Positions 5,726 through 6,528 of a stretch of DNA of 6,528 bases are shown here, piece by piece (position 1 is the stretch's first letter; each line of letters starts with the position of its first letter). The stretch lies in contig JAGTUY010000379.1 in assembly GCA_018224455.1 (NCBI GenBank), positions 1 to 6,528 of the forward strand, written 5' to 3'. The notes beneath the pieces are model-generated. The model made no database searches, was not told the DNA's origin, and saw nothing but the letters and a program-made list of their open reading frames with translations. Origin of the DNA: Desulfosarcina sp. Its GTDB lineage: Bacteria > Desulfobacterota > Desulfobacteria > Desulfobacterales > Desulfosarcinaceae. The translations under genes and the position numbers were made by a program.

Positions 5726-5757
5726 GGGTTCAGCCTTTCAATAATGGGTCGATACGA

Positions 5758-6528
5758 TCAGAATCGATAGATCTTCCAGATGCCGGCTTCATCCTTGATG
5801 AAATAGACATAGTAAGTCACCGAATAGGTCCCCGTGTTGTGCGTCTCAACCCGCCGGATGCGGTACCTGGCCGATTGATCATCGATGGAGATCAGCGATA
5901 TGTCCTGCATGTCGCCCGCTATCTGGGGCAGCCGATCCAATAGAGCCGAAAAAATCTCCTCGTACAAGCCTTTTTTGCCTTCGTCGAACTGCATCACGGC
6001 CTGGGTCACGTCCTTTGCCGCCAGGTGTGCTTTCATACCCGTCCACTTTTGCCGGAGCAGGGCGTCGACCTCGTTTCTGTCCACGATCACGATGCCGATG
6101 GCGTCCCGGTAGATTGTCGCCGCGTGAGTGGCTTCAACGGTAATAAAGGCGATGCCTTCTTGGGTGAACGTGGTCTGGTATTCGTCGGGCGCCAGTTCCA
6201 CGAACTCGTCCGGGCTGATCCCGGTGTGGGAGAACACGGCGTCCTGGATGCTGAATGTGCCGGTAGCGCTAAGGGTCATCGTTTGGGGGGCGCTGCCCGA
6301 TTCGATGTTGGCGGATACCCTTACATAGTGCTCGGGGATGGCGGCCCTGATAGTGGCCTCGGCTGTTTGCGTAGTTCCGTTGATATCCATGGCCGTGGCC
6401 GTAATGGTGTTCAGGCCCTCTTCGAGCGGTACGTGATTGACCACGAACCGATTTTCATAAACCATGGCTACCTGGCCGTTGACGGTGATGCCGGTTTCAG
6501 TACCTGTTTCATTGGTGAACGTGCCCTG
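5758..6528 (-). CDS. Surface/secreted Ig-like repeat protein, C-terminal part (5' end outside window)
   Basis: The frame is open to the right edge, so 256 C-terminal residues are visible and the true start lies outside. Residues about 1-61 form a bacterial Ig-like domain of the glucodextranase-B-like type (VNGQVAMVYENRFVVNHV, then LEEGLNTITATAMD), a module usually present in tandem in large surface proteins. Residues about 66-150 look like a second, PKD-like beta domain ending VIVDRNEVD. The last 100 residues (LLRQKWTGMKAHLAAKDV ... ARYRIRR ... YYVYFIKDEAGIWKIYRF) form an alpha+beta domain resembling the NTF2/SnoaL-like tail seen on Ig-repeat proteins of deltaproteobacteria, often near RHS/YD-repeat genes. 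That association is from memory. An internal ATG at 6463-6465 would split the Ig domain and is not the start. No membrane anchor is seen in this part. Confidence 0.78.
   Translation of the reverse strand, partial: QGTFTNETGTETGITVNGQVAMVYENRFVVNHVPLEEGLNTITATAMDINGTTQTAEATIRAAIPEHYVRVSANIESGSAPQTMTLSATGTFSIQDAVFSHTGISPDEFVELAPDEYQTTFTQEGIAFITVEATHAATIYRDAIGIVIVDRNEVDALLRQKWTGMKAHLAAKDVTQAVMQFDEGKKGLYEEIFSALLDRLPQIAGDMQDISLISIDDQSARYRIRRVETHNTGTYSVTYYVYFIKDEAGIWKIYRF

Noticed and set aside
1..6528. CRISPR array, tRNA or rRNA gene
   Set aside because: There is no regularly spaced long repeat array, and reading both strands shows no stretch resembling tRNA or rRNA. The only spaced repeats are the element ends.

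Overview
The window looks like a piece of a mesophilic sulfate-reducer-type Desulfobacterota (deltaproteobacterial) genome. This placement is inference: it rests on the mixed GC content, on the surface-protein/lipoprotein neighbourhood, and on a transposon cargo I associate from memory with that group. No rRNA or other marker gene is present. Every convincing gene lies on the minus strand, so the window reads right to left.

Right part (about 4731-6528): a short same-strand cluster of envelope genes. It starts with the C-terminal part of an Ig-like-repeat surface protein that runs off the right edge. Next comes a lipoprotein with a carboxypeptidase-regulatory-like fold, and then the N-terminal third or so of a secreted zinc-dependent phospholipase C-like protein. 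The spacing is tight and each internal gene has its own Shine-Dalgarno. An AT-rich patch (about 4860-5340, roughly one third GC) sits inside otherwise 53-60% GC coding sequence and spans the junction of the last two genes.

Left and middle part (about 40-4730): a 4.7-kb IS21-related mobile element inserted into the phospholipase C-like gene. Its ends are imperfect inverted repeats. Each end holds two copies of an 18-bp dyad-containing motif at exactly 24-bp pitch. In transcription order the element carries five tightly packed genes: (1) a four-cysteine zinc-ribbon protein whose N-terminus is in a different frame, joined at a T6 slippery run; (2) a ParB-like protein; (3) an IstA-like DDE transposase; (4) an IstB-like AAA+ ATPase; (5) a small protein with a primase-type CHC2 zinc finger and a coiled-coil tail. 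Classical IS21 elements carry only (3) and (4). The ParB-like protein and the two zinc proteins are the novel part and presumably assist transposition, end recognition, target choice or maintenance.

The gaps at both element ends (about 89-263 and 4566-4681) have no convincing gene. The right gap holds a candidate promoter and a helically phased direct repeat; the left gap holds a small inverted repeat and a short direct repeat. No target-site duplication or downstream half of the interrupted gene is visible in the 39 bases left of the element.
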